From contig JANWHO010000164.1 of NCBI GenBank assembly GCA_025450375.1, positions 1 to 5,485 on the forward strand: 5,485 bases of DNA, written 5' to 3'. Both the position numbers and the translations under genes were made by a program. Source of the DNA: Chloroflexota bacterium. Its GTDB lineage: Bacteria; Chloroflexota; UBA5177; JANWHV01. Below the pieces are notes generated by a model. That model worked only from the letters and a program-made list of their open reading frames with translations. It was not told the DNA's origin and ran no database searches. This document shows positions 4,357 to 5,485 of this stretch, piece by piece; positions within the stretch are counted from its first letter, which is position 1; each line of letters begins with the position of its first letter.

Positions 4357-5485
4357 GTGAGCGCGCTTCCCCTGGGCTCGATCCTGATTGGACGCTATCG
4401 CGTTGACACCATCCTGGCAGTGGGATCCATGGGCACGGTGTACGGGGCGGCGGATCTGCTTGACAACGAGGCTCCGAGAGCGATCAAGGAGCTTTTGCCC
4501 TTCTGGAGTGAGCAGGAGGAACAGGCGGAGGCCGAGGCGTGGTTTCTCCGCGAGGGTGAGACACTGCGGGGCCTCGACCATCCGGCTATCCCCCGGATCC
4601 ATGACACGCTGATCACCGGGCGACGCCACTATCTGGTTATGGACCTGATCGAGGGAGAAACCCTGGAACAGGGGCCGGCAAAACGCGCGTCCACTGGCCT
4701 TGAGGAACCTCTGGTGCTCACCTGGGCGGATCAGGTGCTGGACGTACTGAGCTATCTCCACGGCAGGCCAAGCCCGGTGATCTTCCGCGACCTCAAGCCC
4801 GCCAACCTTATGCTCACCCCCGAAGGACGGATTCACCTGATTGACTTCGGCATCGCCCGCGTGTTCTCGCGGCAAAGCAAGGGTACGGCGATTGGCACTC
4901 CTGGATATGCGCCGCCGGAGCAGTACCAGGGCCTGGCCGAACCGGCCAGCGACCTCTACGCGCTGGGCGCCACCATGCATCATTTGCTCACCGGACGCGA
5001 TCCCAGAAACGCCCGCCCCTTCGACTTTCCTCCCGTAGCCCGACTGGCGCCGCGGATCAGCCCACATGTCGCGTCGGCAATCGATCGGGCCCTGGTCCTT
5101 GATCCGCGCCGGCGATTCGATACGGCGAGCGATATGTATCGCGCTCTCCACGCGCCTATCCCCCTGGCAAACCTCCCGCGCCTAACCCAGGGACGCAACC
5201 AATTGATGCCGATAATCCAAGCCCCTGAACTCCTCACCATGGCGGCACGGATCGAGGTGGTGATTAACATGGTGGATGAGCCGGCCCCCGCGAACGCGGT
5301 GCTCCTACCGCCGGGAACGACCCAGATCACCCATGGAGGGATTACCCTGGTTGTTCCTCCGGATGGCGCCCGCCTGGAGTTGCATAACCATACCAATGAG
5401 CGTCTCTCCTGCGCCTTTTCCACCACCGTGCCCTGGCTCGATCTCCGCTTGGCCGGCGCATGGTTGGAACCGCACGGCATGTTGG
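4357..5485 (+). CDS. Hanks-type Ser/Thr protein kinase with beta-rich C-terminal extension (3' end cut by window edge)
   Basis: Transfers phosphate from ATP to Ser/Thr of unknown targets. The kinase domain spans about residues 13-266. It has a glycine loop LAVGSMGTVYGA (20-31), K44 in AIKE, the likely alphaC glutamate E66, catalytic loop F143-R-D145-L-K147-P-A-N150, D163-F-G, activation segment end GTPGYAPPEQ (180-189), the alphaF aspartate D199, and R253 in DPRRRF. All catalytic residues are present, so it should be active. Two departures from the classic pattern are Phe for His before R144-D145 and Ala21 for the first loop glycine. After about residue 267 comes a strand-rich region (ARIEVVINM, ITLVVPPDG, LELHN, VPWLDLRL) resembling Ig-like or BACON-like repeats; no membrane segment occurs before the window ends. 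Start GTG 4357 fits the usual distance to the GRYRV motif; GAGGA lies only one base before it, which is short. TTG 4315 is the alternative start; the frame is closed by TGA at 4300. Divergent from the deacetylase operon. Confidence 0.92.
   Translation, partial: MSALPLGSILIGRYRVDTILAVGSMGTVYGAADLLDNEAPRAIKELLPFWSEQEEQAEAEAWFLREGETLRGLDHPAIPRIHDTLITGRRHYLVMDLIEGETLEQGPAKRASTGLEEPLVLTWADQVLDVLSYLHGRPSPVIFRDLKPANLMLTPEGRIHLIDFGIARVFSRQSKGTAIGTPGYAPPEQYQGLAEPASDLYALGATMHHLLTGRDPRNARPFDFPPVARLAPRISPHVASAIDRALVLDPRRRFDTASDMYRALHAPIPLANLPRLTQGRNQLMPIIQAPELLTMAARIEVVINMVDEPAPANAVLLPPGTTQITHGGITLVVPPDGARLELHNHTNERLSCAFSTTVPWLDLRLAGAWLEPHGML

Noticed and set aside
4228..5151. Minus-strand open frame of 307 codons
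   Set aside because: It lies opposite the kinase core and has low-quality composition with no motifs, whereas the plus-strand frame has a full kinase motif set.

Overview
This GC-rich bacterial window has no insertion sequences, CRISPR arrays, intact RNA genes or prophage genes that I can see. It looks like ordinary chromosome. The best taxonomic hint is the Ser/Thr kinase at the right end. Its catalytic loop reads F-R-D-L-K-P-A-N, followed by GTPGYAPPEQY and LGATMHHLLTGRDP-type segments, a style I associate with Chloroflexota and related lineages. That assignment is an inference, not a database result.

Layout. (1) Bases 1-899, minus strand: a secreted M23-family (LytM-type) peptidoglycan metallopeptidase with a C-terminal bacterial SH3 domain, cut by the left edge; it starts at TTG and has a good promoter at 971-998. 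(2) Bases 1037-1237, plus strand, divergent from (1): a 66-residue four-cysteine protein, probably a zinc ribbon. (3) Bases 4079-1280, minus strand: a tightly packed three-gene set read as polysaccharide deacetylase (4079-2997), then 3-hydroxyacyl-CoA (3-hydroxybutyryl-CoA type) dehydrogenase (2976-2125), then a class I SAM-dependent methyltransferase (2128-1280). The first gap is 20 bases and the second junction is an ATGA stop/start overlap, so co-transcription and translational coupling are likely. This operon converges on the small zinc-ribbon gene. (4) Bases 4080-4356: a divergent intergenic region with an AT-rich part next to the deacetylase, a bulged hairpin at 4224-4255 and a stretch that resembles a decayed tRNA. 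(5) Bases 4357-5485, plus strand: a Hanks-type Ser/Thr protein kinase with a beta-rich C-terminal extension, cut by the right edge.

How the genes may work together. Two products act on the cell envelope (M23 hydrolase, CE4 deacetylase) and one is a signalling kinase. The dehydrogenase and methyltransferase share an operon with the deacetylase but have no obvious biochemical link to it. I found no convincing undescribed multi-gene system. The points most worth following are the mixed-function operon, the small four-cysteine protein, the structured leader of the kinase and the kinase's C-terminal domain.
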